Part shown: positions 27,507 to 36,294 of the stretch, in pieces
Layout of the letters: each line of letters starts with the position of its first letter
How positions within the stretch are numbered: position 1 is the first letter of the stretch
Source of the DNA: Amazonocrinis nigriterrae CENA67
GTDB taxonomy: Bacteria; Cyanobacteriota; Cyanobacteriia; Cyanobacteriales; Nostocaceae
DNA: 64,000 bases
Assembly: GCF_016056305.1 (NCBI RefSeq)
Contig: NZ_JAECZC010000062.1
Coordinates: 1 to 64,000, forward strand
Reading direction: 5' to 3'
Translations under genes and position numbers: made by a program
The notes under the pieces: generated by a model
What the model saw: only the letters and a program-made list of their open reading frames with translations
Databases searched by the model: none
What the model was told of the DNA's origin: nothing

Positions 27507-28392
27507 ATGAAAATGTCTGATTAAAAATGGCGGAATTTTTCCAAGTTATATTTTGGCATATAAATATTATTTTTCGGTAATATTTAATTATTTTTCCTTT
27601 AAAAAAAAATTAAAAAATAGATTATATAAACAATTGTAAATTTAAGAAAAATCATACAAATTTTAATTTTTTGCGGTTGAGTTTAACCATATTTTTTAAA
27701 TATAATGTCTCTAGATTGCAGTTGGCGATTAAACTTGCGGTTCATCTTGCACAAGAAAAAAGTCTGCCGAATCAGGCTGCAAAATCCTTAATTTTATATT
27801 AGTGCCCCTGGGCGTAAAGAGTTTGTTTAGGGGATAGTCCGTTGCTTTCAACAGTTGCTCCCGTCAGGGTTTCCTTGATTGAGGACAAATGGTCTGTGAC
27901 TTGCAGTCGTTTAGGCAAAGTGCAAGATATCAGATCAACCAAGCTGATGAGCTTAACTGTCTTAACTGTCTTAACTGTCTGATTTTTTTAGAATTTTTTC
28001 TGATTAGATATCTGATTAGGTATTGCTTTTTATATATATCTTTTGATAGAGTATATGCATCTGTGAAAATCAATAAAAAATAACCAATATCCAGAAATGA
28101 AGATTGTAATTTTCAGAAGTAGCGTTCTGAAAATAGAGCTTCAAAAAAACTCTGGATAGAGGCTAGTTTGAATGACAAATTAAGGAAATTAATTTCTATG
28201 AGAGAAAAAACAGAGGAATTAATTTCCAGCATATTTGAGCATAGCTAATATAGCGCTCAGTAAAGAAACAGACTATAGGGGAGTAAAAAAGCAGATGAGA
28301 GAGGTTTCAAACTTCTATTGATTAATGGCTATTTAATTGATAAGTAGGTGGACATAGTTAAATGTCAGATGAAGACTAGAAAAACCTGCTCA
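27507..28392. other. Gene-free AT-rich spacer between two AAA-like genes
   Basis: 27507-27720 is AT-rich and should hold the WD40 gene promoter. A 9-bp unit CTTAACTGT is repeated three times at about 27952-27979. A short frame over this repeat (27889-28083) has no gene character. No terminator or known RNA was recognised in the remainder. Confidence 0.45.
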
Positions 28393-29853
28393 TCAGAAGG
28401 CTTTTTCCTCCTTTCTTCTGCGTTTTGCATCCTGCCTCCTACTTAATTGTTTTGCAAAATAAACGCGGTAGAGTTCGCACCGTGGTTTGATGCGATCGCC
28501 TTCATAGGCTATCAATCCCAGGCTGTCGAGCTTATAGACTTCAATGGGATCAAGATAAATACTCTGGTTTGCTGTGACAACCTGAGTATATGCCTCCAAC
28601 AAACTGAGGTTTTCTTGGAGTTGTGTCCAGTATCGCCATAGATGCTGTCTATAGATTCCACCGTTAGCGATCGCTTCCTGTAAGAGTTGTTCTAGGGTCA
28701 TCCCTTGACAGGCTAGATAATACAGAGCAATCCGAATCAGCGCTGGATGTCCACCCACAAGAGACATCAATTGACTAGCCTCTTTACGAGAGTTCCATTC
28801 TAGTCCATGCCGACGAGCTAATTCTTCTACCTGTTCGTAACTGAACTCGCTCAGGCGCAATGGTAATCCAATGTTGAACGGAGAGCGGTTGATGTCTAAA
28901 GAAACATGGACTTCTGTGGAATAAACAATCACTAGTCTGAGTTTCTGCCAATTACTATCCTGATGTGCTTCCTCGTGCCAGGATCGCAACAAAGGAAAAA
29001 ACTCTTGAGCAATTTTGGGATATTCAAAAAGGCGGTCAATTCGCTCCAACACAAGCACTATTGGACGTTGGATTTGTTTGAGCAAGTAGTTTTTCAAGTA
29101 GAAACTACAGCTTAACTTGCTACCAATTTCTTCATCCCAGTGGGTATCTAGTTGAGGATCAATGCCTAATTCTGTGGCTAGTCGCCAGCAAAAACTACGG
29201 AAAAATTGGTCTAAATTACTCAGACAGAAAGCATCGATTTGGTGGCAATCTAATTTGATCGTGTAATATTCCTGTCGGTGAGCAAAAGCTAACACCCGCA
29301 GCACCAGAGAACTTTTACCCATTTCTCTGGGAGCATGAATGCGAACTACAGAACCGGGTTGAGTTATTTCTTGATAGACAAGTTCTTCAATGGGTGAGCG
29401 TTTGATATAAAGGCAAGAATTGAGGGGAACAGGGCCATCTGGGTATGAGCAAGAAAATTCCAAGTTCTGAGGCTGTAACTTAATAAAAGAGCCTTTAACT
29501 ATTGATGTCAAAGGATATATTGGTTTATCGTCCAAGTCCAAACTTGAATAGAATGCTTCAGTGGTTTCATTCTCTTCTAGTTCAGGCTCCATGCTATAGT
29601 CTTGCTCACATAATTCCAGACCAAAAGCCTTAAAGCACAGTGTGAGTGTTCGCCGATCCACGGTTGTACTCGAATACCATAACCGATTCAAAGTTTTTGT
29701 GGATACTTTGATGCGATCGCTTAACTCATCTAAGCTGAAGCGAGCGCCGTTGTTCTGCTTAATCTCCACCGCCCGAATTGCCCTCTGTAAGCGCTTCAGT
29801 CCCACAGAAGTCAACAAAACGCCCCGTTTACGCGTGGTTTTTGCTTGTTTCAT
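28393..29853 (-). CDS. HTH plus AAA-like ATPase (vMAP-type regulator)
   Basis: Starting at the ATG at 29853 (leader AGGTAGCGAG) gives 486 residues. Residues 10-85 form a helical domain with an HTH look (LTSVGLKRLQRAIRAVE, FSLDELSDRIKVSTKTLNRLW), as in the N-termini of vWA-MoxR-associated proteins. An AAA-like domain follows with P-loop EMGKSS near residue 175, IVLVLERIDRLFEY as Walker B and SPFNIGLPLRLSEF. The frame is open to 30198, but that extension is Lys/Ser repeat-encoded (CTTTTCTTA units) and looks non-coding; an ATG at 29982 is a second option. Probably a signal-dependent NTPase switch; partner genes are not adjacent. Confidence 0.75.
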   Translation of the reverse strand: MKQAKTTRKRGVLLTSVGLKRLQRAIRAVEIKQNNGARFSLDELSDRIKVSTKTLNRLWYSSTTVDRRTLTLCFKAFGLELCEQDYSMEPELEENETTEAFYSSLDLDDKPIYPLTSIVKGSFIKLQPQNLEFSCSYPDGPVPLNSCLYIKRSPIEELVYQEITQPGSVVRIHAPREMGKSSLVLRVLAFAHRQEYYTIKLDCHQIDAFCLSNLDQFFRSFCWRLATELGIDPQLDTHWDEEIGSKLSCSFYLKNYLLKQIQRPIVLVLERIDRLFEYPKIAQEFFPLLRSWHEEAHQDSNWQKLRLVIVYSTEVHVSLDINRSPFNIGLPLRLSEFSYEQVEELARRHGLEWNSRKEASQLMSLVGGHPALIRIALYYLACQGMTLEQLLQEAIANGGIYRQHLWRYWTQLQENLSLLEAYTQVVTANQSIYLDPIEVYKLDSLGLIAYEGDRIKPRCELYRVYFAKQLSRRQDAKRRRKEEKAF

Positions 29854-30264
29854 CTCGCTACCTAATTTCACTGAGGAAACCTTTGACTTTTTGTCTCTGG
29901 AGCTATCCCTACCGTCAACGACGCCAAATATGGGAGTACCCTTGTTATCTGGTAACAATTCACTAGAGCAACGCTTTTCCATTATGCTGGTATTTTTTTT
30001 GTTAGCGCTTTTGTTAACGATACATCTTAAAATACATTCCCTGACTTGATCAAGCAAGCTTTCTTCAGTAAGATTACGGTTTTTTTTATAATTTAGATAA
30101 CTTTTCCTACTTTTCTTACTTTTCTTACTTTGGTGGTCAGAGGAACATAGCATTGGGTATGGGGTATTGGGCATTAGTATTCTTTTCCAAGACGCCACTT
30201 GCTCAAGTCGAGCAAAGCTCTATGTTTGCAGTGGTTCCCTCATCTGTCATTTCACTCCTAAAGC
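29854..30264. other. Upstream region of the HTH-AAA gene
   Basis: About 400 bp containing tandem CTTTTCTTA-like units (30100-30130), a TTTTTTT tract at 29993, and repeat debris (ACGCCACTTGCTC near 30190). No separate gene is supported. Confidence 0.4.
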
Positions 30265-30413
30265 TGACGTGAGTTCGATGACCTATCCCTCCCGACCTCC
30301 CTCGCCTTTTAGGAGAGGGAGGAGAAACGAAAAAATCACGGTTTTACTCCCCTCTCCTTGTAGGAGAGGGGCCGGGGGAGAGGTTAAAACAGTACTTGTC
30401 GAACTCACGTTAA
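30265..30413. mobile_element. MITE-like palindromic element, copy B
   Basis: 149 bp with ends ACGTGAGTTCGATG and CTTGTCGAACTCACGT and the shared core AACGAAAAAATCACGG. It is flanked on both sides by AAAGCTG (left 30260-30266, right 30412-30418), a likely 7-bp target duplication. Confidence 0.8.
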
Positions 30414-30883
30414 AGCTGCACTAATACCAATTCTCTAAAATCCAGCAACACATCCAAACCCCAAAACCCAGACCATATTTGAGTACAGACGATTCGGCGA
30501 ATCGTCTGTACAATTACGAATTACGAATTACGAATTACGAATTGGTATAACAACCCAAAGCAAAGCCACTTCCTCTACTTGGAGTTTCCCCAAGTGGAAG
30601 AAGTGGCGCTTTTGTCGGTAACTCCTCACGAATTACAAATTACTATTAAGTCGCTGGACATAATTAAATATGAAAAACTCCACCCACAAAGGGATGTTTT
30701 GGGCATTAGGAATTGGGCATGGGGAAGAAGCTACCAATGTTTTATGCCCACTTGCCACAAGCGACGGGGCAACTAACTATCCCTCCCCACGCCACTTGCG
30801 CTCCTGGAGTTTCCCGCCACTTTCAATAAAATATCAATCAGAAAAACCCACTCATCACAAGGCTTTTCCCTCCTACCTCCTGC
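30414..30883. repeat. Repeat-only spacer with perfect hairpin
   Basis: ATACCAATTC (30424) and GAATTGGTAT (30540-30549) bound a block containing a perfect 13-bp hairpin GTACAGACGATTC / GAATCGTCTGTAC (30483-30511) and a fourfold TACGAAT tandem repeat. The same ACCAATTC ends bound 35801-35856. From 30560 to 30883 are further short repeats (CAAGTGGAAGAAGTGGCG). No gene is seen. Confidence 0.6.
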
Positions 30884-31276
30884 TTAAACATCTCCACAAT
30901 ACTTTGTAGCAATCAGTTTATTGTTTTTGTATACTAGGACTCTGCCATAAGCGTTATCCTTAATAGCAACATAAAGGTAATTTTTGTTTCTAAACCTGTA
31001 CAATGTATCGCCATTGGGCTTACGTTCTACTGTACCCCCATTGATTGCAAGATCGGGACGTTGATGATTAGTAGGAATGTTGTAGGCTTCATAACGAAGC
31101 TTCTTATTATCTAGACGGGAAACTTCAACAATTACGTCTTTAGCACTACAGGCAAAAACTAGTCCAGAAGCGAGAGCAGATGAAGGTATCCCCACTGTTG
31201 CAGTTAATATAGAAGCTGTTGCTGTGGCTAAGATTGCCCAACAGGACTTCATTTGTCTTTGATTTAAGCTTTTCAT
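30884..31276 (-). CDS. Small secreted hypothetical protein
   Basis: The 130-residue protein begins with a typical signal peptide: MKSLNQRQMKSCW, a hydrophobic run AILATATASILTATVGI, and a cleavage site SALASG near residues 33-38. The mature part is about 93 residues with two Cys (one in VFACSAKDV, one in KYCGDV at the C-terminus) that could form a disulphide, and beta-rich sequence (LYRFRNKNYLYVAIKDN). No family is recognised; it is probably periplasmic or secreted. It is monocistronic, with repeats on both sides. Confidence 0.72.
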   Translation of the reverse strand: MKSLNQRQMKSCWAILATATASILTATVGIPSSALASGLVFACSAKDVIVEVSRLDNKKLRYEAYNIPTNHQRPDLAINGGTVERKPNGDTLYRFRNKNYLYVAIKDNAYGRVLVYKNNKLIATKYCGDV

Positions 31277-31529
31277 GATTGTAGTCGGATGTCTGAATAC
31301 ACTGGGCTACAAATTGCAGTTGACGTTTTTCGGATTTTTTAAATTCGATGTGCGATCGCGCATAAATCACCCTTGGTTATCCCCAACGACAGGTGCAATT
31401 GGGGTGAAAAACTTATAATTTGAAATGATGAAGACTAGGTATTGGGTATGATGCGCGATGTTCACCAAAGGTTTGGGCGCGGTTTGAATCCCCAGTCCCC
31501 AGTCCCTAGGGCCCAGTTCAATTTTTGTT

Positions 31530-32180
31530 ATGCCTTACCCATCAGCACCTTGGACGCTTCAAGGATACGGTATTCAAACTCTGCATTTGGTAAATATAGA
31601 GCGATCGCGCCCTCTGATCCCTGCTGAGTTAAAAATTTTTCCGGTATGGCCAGGTAAAACTCTTGCTAGTGTTTATTTATCCTATTACGGGTCAGGTTCC
31701 GTGCTGGAGTACAGTGAGTTAATTGTTGCTCCTGCTGTGGTTAGTTATCGAGGTAAGATAGGCACTTGGGTTTCCCACATATATGTGGATCATCCTGATT
31801 CTGTGGCTGGTGGTCGAGAAATTTGGGGATTACCCAAGGAACTAGCGCAATTTAGTTGGGAAGAAGGAAAGCGTATTACTGTCCGTCAGGGAAATCAAAA
31901 GTTGTGTAGCCTTAATTACAATGAGCAAAGCTTGGCGTGGCGACAAAGGTTAAGTGTATCTAGTTTTAGTGCAAAGAATTCTGATTTGGTGATATTTCCT
32001 TCTGCATGTGAATCTATGTTGGGTTTGATTGGTTCTCAGTTAGAAATACCTGCTGAAAGTCCCTTCTCTGGTCTAGGTTTAGGTCAGCCAATTTTCACTA
32101 TACGTTATGAACAGATGAAGTTATGGGTTGATGCGCCAAAAGTGGTAGGACACAGAGCAAGTGTAGTTAGTTATCGGTAA
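31530..32180 (+). CDS. Acetoacetate decarboxylase-family protein
   Basis: The 216-residue protein has the family pattern: MPYPSAPWTLQGYGIQTLHLV at the start, a YSELIVAPAVV strand, and HPDSVAGGREIWGLPKELAQFSW, where the Lys of LPKELA sits at the position of the Schiff-base Lys of acetoacetate decarboxylases. Many cyanobacterial members are not proven decarboxylases and may act on other keto acids or in modification pathways. The preceding 100 bp contain repeat DNA (CCCAGTCCCCAGTCCC), and the ATG at 31530 is the first good start; no strong Shine-Dalgarno is visible. Confidence 0.8.
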   Translation: MPYPSAPWTLQGYGIQTLHLVNIERSRPLIPAELKIFPVWPGKTLASVYLSYYGSGSVLEYSELIVAPAVVSYRGKIGTWVSHIYVDHPDSVAGGREIWGLPKELAQFSWEEGKRITVRQGNQKLCSLNYNEQSLAWRQRLSVSSFSAKNSDLVIFPSACESMLGLIGSQLEIPAESPFSGLGLGQPIFTIRYEQMKLWVDAPKVVGHRASVVSYR

Positions 32181-32617
32181 AATTGATGGAATAGCGATCG
32201 CACTTGTTTACTTGTTATCGCCCACCATTTCATCTTATTAACGTTGCGGTTTTGTAAAGAAAGTTGAAGCTGTAGTTATTTACGTCGCGCTTGTCTTTAT
32301 TTCTGTTACGGTTTTCGTTACCAACATTGAAGCTGTAGTTAAGACCGTATTTATGCAGCTTCTTTTCTCTATTAGCTTAACTTTAATTGAGCGATCGCTT
32401 TGGCTCAGATTTAGGATTAAAAATTACAATGGCTCGATCTACATTTAGCTGACTTTTTACGGGAAGTACTGAAACCCTCATCAAGACTGGGGGTAGGGGT
32501 GGCTGATTGGGTGTAGTGACAAAGAAATTTATTTGTGTCCGCACTCATATTCACTTTTCTTGATTTTTCCCTACACCCCACACCCTACCCCCAACACCCT
32601 ACCGTCCCCAGTCCCTT
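32181..32617. other. Spacer between the decarboxylase-like gene and patB
   Basis: A direct repeat GAAGCTGTAGTTA occurs at about 32265 and 32329, each preceded by related sequence. 32480-32615 is a CCCTACACCC/GGGTAGGGG tract of the low-complexity family. No gene is seen. The two flanking genes converge here, so transcription ends are expected. Confidence 0.4.
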
Positions 32618-34207
32618 TTACGCAATATTTAACACTTTGCGTAACAGTACTTGGTCTTCTGACTTAGCTTTTAAGCGGCCGTTTTCTACATCTCGAATCC
32701 AGCTTTGGCTTTTACCTGTTAACTTTGCCAATTCCCGCTGCGAAAGTTTTAAACTTTTTCGCGCTTGCAAAATCTGTTCGCCAAGCAAATCACCTGTAGT
32801 TTTAATCTTTCTTCTGGTTTTAACAGTCCGTCGCTGCTTTTTGGGTGAGTCAGAGTTTTGTTGTTCCCATTCTGGCGGGAGTTCAAAGGATAAAATCCGC
32901 GCATTCATCAGTAGATTCCACTTACCACGAGGGCCTGTATCTGTCAAACGAATTTCGCCACCACCGTCATTAATCCAAAATTCCAATGCTTCATCGGGAT
33001 CTTCAGGAATTCCCATTAACTTTGCCCACAAAGGTTGTATTTCTATTGGGTAAGTTACTGGGTCAAAAATTGGTTTGATGCCATGATGATTGAGAACTTC
33101 TAAGTCGTTTTCAAATGTTCGCAGTAAACGTTTACGTTCTTCCCGTTGTCTACAAGCAACGTTGACTTTTTCTTCTCCGTAAGCGATGCGTAGTAAGGTA
33201 GGAACAGTGATGCGTTGTTCTTTACCCATTTTGGTTTTAAACAGCAACCACAGCATGAGTCTAACTGCTCCTTCATGTTGCTGCCAAATACTCATCACTG
33301 TAGTTAACAGTGTCTTAGGTAGATTACCATATTGATAAAATGCTGTTCGCTCTTTACATGCTTGTTTATTGAGGAAATACTGGGCCCACATGCCTGCTTT
33401 GACTTTAAAAGTTAGCCCAACTAAATATTTACACCCCAAATCATCTTCTTGAAAGTGGTGCTGAATATCTACCAAGTGCCACAGGCGGCTATTTTTTACT
33501 GAGAAGCCGTTGACTCGTCCTTGTTGCGGCCATTCAATGGAAACAATGAGTGAGCAAACTTGCTGTACAATGTTTTTCATTAGAGCTAGTTTGGCATTTT
33601 TGCTCAGGTCTTTGCGTTTCTCCAAGCCTAAATATTTTTCAATTTGCCGTTCATCAATGGAAAACTCTTGTTCCCAAGGTTGATCTGAAGCTGTCGCATG
33701 GGCGGCAAATATCAAATGCATACAAGCGGCTCTAATGTCAAGTTGCTCAATTGCTGCTAAATCACTGACGCGATCGCTCACTTTCAATGGATCTTGGATG
33801 TGAAAAGCGATCGCACCCCTACCTTGCTTGACTTGTCGGCTGTAACATAAATAACCTTGTTCATCGATTTCCCAATTTAAAGATGTGCGCTGTGCTAATA
33901 CGTTGCAAGCTTCCCAAATCACTATTGCACTTGCAAATGGGTTATTCTTCCCATTAGAAAATAAATCCGGGCTGGTAGCGTCTCTCGGTTCAACTTTACA
34001 TCTCCCCTTTTTCGCCTGCCACGGCATGGGAGAATTAGTAGGACAAGCAATTACACATTGCGGTTCAGAATAATAGCCCTCGCAGTTATTACAAAGACAA
34101 GGATCGATCCAGTATTCATCATTCTCTAGTTGGATTGCACCCGTAGGACATTGGGGACGGCAGTTGTCACATCCAACGCAACTGTTGTTAGGAATTGTAT
34201 AAGGCAT
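32618..34207 (-). CDS. patB: PatB/CnfR: ferredoxin-HTH regulator of nitrogen fixation
   Basis: The 529-residue protein has an N-terminal two-cluster ferredoxin domain: CxxCxxCxxxC at Cys10, 13, 16 and 20, and a second set at Cys37-42, 51 and 55; a long middle region (FLNKQACKERTAFYQYGNL); and a C-terminal Xre-type HTH (LKLSQRELAKLTGKSQSWIRDVENGRLK, about 485-515). This order is diagnostic of PatB of Anabaena (CnfR elsewhere), which activates nif genes under low oxygen in heterocysts. It is divergent from fdxB and the cox2 genes, as in Anabaena PCC 7120. Its Fe-S clusters probably sense O2 or redox (family knowledge). Confidence 0.92.
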   Translation of the reverse strand: MPYTIPNNSCVGCDNCRPQCPTGAIQLENDEYWIDPCLCNNCEGYYSEPQCVIACPTNSPMPWQAKKGRCKVEPRDATSPDLFSNGKNNPFASAIVIWEACNVLAQRTSLNWEIDEQGYLCYSRQVKQGRGAIAFHIQDPLKVSDRVSDLAAIEQLDIRAACMHLIFAAHATASDQPWEQEFSIDERQIEKYLGLEKRKDLSKNAKLALMKNIVQQVCSLIVSIEWPQQGRVNGFSVKNSRLWHLVDIQHHFQEDDLGCKYLVGLTFKVKAGMWAQYFLNKQACKERTAFYQYGNLPKTLLTTVMSIWQQHEGAVRLMLWLLFKTKMGKEQRITVPTLLRIAYGEEKVNVACRQREERKRLLRTFENDLEVLNHHGIKPIFDPVTYPIEIQPLWAKLMGIPEDPDEALEFWINDGGGEIRLTDTGPRGKWNLLMNARILSFELPPEWEQQNSDSPKKQRRTVKTRRKIKTTGDLLGEQILQARKSLKLSQRELAKLTGKSQSWIRDVENGRLKAKSEDQVLLRKVLNIA

Positions 34208-34960
34208 AATGGCTCTTTTCCCAATTTAATCGTTGAGATGTCTGGCTCAGGTTTCCCCTGGATGTGTCCTCTTTAATTCATCACTCGCTACCAAATTATT
34301 ACAGCGAGAATAATTTTTTCTAGCTGTAATAATTACTCACATCCGTATTCAGACTTCGCATCCAATTGGAAGCTATTTCAGGCTTTTAAACCGAGCCTAA
34401 TTACTTCTTTATTAACTATACATTTCATAAAGATTTAGATAAGTTTGTTCACAATGAGCTTAGGATTCTTTCTTAAGATTTCAATAAATACTTAGCTTAC
34501 GAACTTTTTTTATTTGACTTAAAAATATTACCCTAAAGCTTTTTGGCGTATGTTTGTGTCTATGTAACGTGACATTTAGCTGATTTATTAATAATTTTAA
34601 TATTTAGTATAAATGAATATTCTGCTATAAACGTTACATTTATTTGATAAGTTAACTCAGGTTGATGATTCGTAGCAACGTCAAAACATTACTCATACAT
34701 TATTGGAAATTACAAAAACAAAATAATTATAGATAAATTGAGTATTATTGCCTCATATAATTATGCTAAAAATTTGGCAATTTAATAGATAAACCCATGA
34801 CTTGTATATCTAAATACTGTTTTAATGGCATTTTTTATGCACTTAAAACATGAAAATTAATTTCATTATTTATATAAATGCTATTGCTAGTGGTAAAAAC
34901 AAATAATTTGTATTATCCGACACTTAGATTGACGAGTTATTCAGTATAATATGGTTAATT
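34208..34960. promoter_or_regulatory. Long divergent regulatory region, patB side
   Basis: AT-rich, without genes. An 11-bp palindrome GTAATAATTAC lies near 34327, and GTTAAC/TTAATT motifs recur. A canonical NtcA box (GTA-N8-TAC) was looked for by eye and not found. Together with 35153-35413, the patB-fdxB intergenic distance is 1206 bp, unusually long. Confidence 0.4.
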
Positions 34961-35152
34961 AACGTGAGTTCGATGAACCTCTCCCTCCCGGCCTCCTTCT
35001 CCTAAAAGGCGTACTCCTTCGGAGAAGCAAGCTACGCGAAGCGTCTCCGTAAGGAGAGGGAGGAGAAACGAAAAAATCACGGTTTTACTCCCCTATCCTC
35101 GTAGGAGAGGGGCCGGGGGAGAGGTCAAAATAGTGCTTGTCGAACTCACGTT
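34961..35152. mobile_element. MITE-like palindromic element, copy C, with nested insertion
   Basis: Ends AACGTGAGTTCGATGAACC and GTCGAACTCACGTT and the core AACGAAAAAATCACGG match copies A and B. It is about 45 bp longer because TACTCCTTCGGAGAAG...CGTCTCCGTAAGGAG (about 35012-35056), itself an inverted repeat of a different Nostoc family, is inserted between AAAAGGCG and AGGGAGG. The element lies within the patB-fdxB regulatory region. Confidence 0.82.
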
Positions 35153-35413
35153 TATTTATATAAGGTTATTAAACTGTGCAAAATCTCACGCCTGTTAAAT
35201 AAGCATTTAACTCATAAAGATTGCTAAACAATTATTGGGAAAAACTTGCATTTAACAGATTTAATATTAAAAATAACACTTTTTTTGAAAAAGTCATCAA
35301 ATTTTGATGAGTGATAAATTAGTTATTTAACAACAAAACAAGACAATCAGATTAGGCTAGGATGATGATTAAAGCACCAACAATAATTAGGCAAAATCGC
35401 CGAGGAGCTATTC

Positions 35414-35707
35414 ATGGCAACACTAACAGGATTGACATATGGTGGTAAGACTTGGACACCTAAATTTGCCCAAGAAATTGACAAAGACAAATGTATCGGT
35501 TGTGGCAGATGTATTAAAGTATGTGGTTATAATGTGCTGAATTTGAAAGCACTCAATGAAGAAGGCGAATTTGTAGAGGATGAAGACGACGAAGAAATTG
35601 AACGGAAAGTCATGACAGTGGCGACTCCAGAAAATTGTATTGGTTGTGAAGCCTGTGCGCGGATTTGTCCGAAAAACTGCTACACCCATGCTGCATTGAA
35701 CAATTAA
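35414..35707 (+). CDS. fdxB: FdxB: nif-associated two-cluster ferredoxin (ferredoxin III)
   Basis: The 97-residue ferredoxin has Cys27, 30, 33 and 37 ([11 protein letters not shown]) and Cys75, 78, 81 and 85 ([11 protein letters not shown]) separated by an acidic loop ([14 protein letters not shown]), matching nif-specific ferredoxin III. The first cluster ends in CG rather than CP. It would carry electrons at low potential in nitrogenase assembly or activity in the heterocyst. A GAGGAG ribosome site precedes the ATG. It lies between patB and cox2 as in Anabaena PCC 7120, so heterocyst expression under PatB or a related control is likely. Confidence 0.93.
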   Translation: MATLTGLTYGGKTWTPKFAQEIDKDKCIGCGRCIKVCGYNVLNLKALNEEGEFVEDEDDEEIERKVMTVATPENCIGCEACARICPKNCYTHAALNN

Positions 35708-36294
35708 GTCTTTTGGCAATTTCTCAAAGTTGTTGTTGTTACAAGGGGGCACTGTTAGAAAAAAGCGTGAATACGTCAAGCAAGGTAATTAGAGGGGAAT
35801 AATACCAATTCGCAATTCAGATTGAATCTGTTACCGAATTTTGGAGAATTGGTATAAAAGATAGTTTTCGGAACGCTACACAAAGTTCACAGTAAACAAA
35901 AGCGTAAATCGCAAATTGTTAGTTATTAACAAATTTATACTTGCTACTAATCTGGACTGAAAAATATTAGGACTAACGGTGTCCTCTTGAAAATAGGAAG
36001 TGGGGAGTGGTAAGTAGGAAATAGGGAAGAAGTTAAAAGATAATATTAATTTTTGGGGGAAGGATGTGAAAAAAATCTGGAAAAATCCCCCATTTTTTAT
36101 AGGTGTGAGATAGAAAAATAATAAGTGAAATAAAGGGAATGGGAAATGGGGACTGGGGACTGGTGACTGGGAACTGGGGACTAGGAAAGTATTTAGTTAA
36201 CTAAAGAGCATTTTTATTCCTAATACCCAATACCCAGTACCTAGTACCCAATACCTAATACCTTTAACGATGGCTTACTGAGCAGGTAGGATTT
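35708..36294. other. Spacer upstream of coxB with tandem GGGGACT and ACCCAAT tracts
   Basis: 35801-35856 is bounded by ATACCAATTC / GAATTGGTAT. 35990-36185 carries runs of GGGGACTGG and GGGAAATGGGG units; 36220-36262 carries AATACCCAGTACCTAGTACC units, partly complementary to the purine tract. The coxB promoter probably lies in 35860-35990, where TTGTTAGTTATTAACAA (about 35917) is a palindrome. No gene is seen. Confidence 0.45.

Noticed and set aside
27889-28083. Open frame with LNCLNCLNC repeat
   Set aside because: The text comes from the CTTAACTGT triple repeat; no ribosome site and no conserved domain.
29854-30198. Longer N-terminus for the HTH-AAA protein
   Set aside because: The extension encodes a Lys/Ser run from a CTTTTCTTA tandem repeat and repeat-derived text; the ATG at 29853 has a better leader and fits the expected domain start.
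34208-35413. NtcA box between patB and fdxB
   Set aside because: GTA-N8-TAC was searched by eye on both strands; only GTA-N5-TAC (near 34327) was found, so no claim is made.
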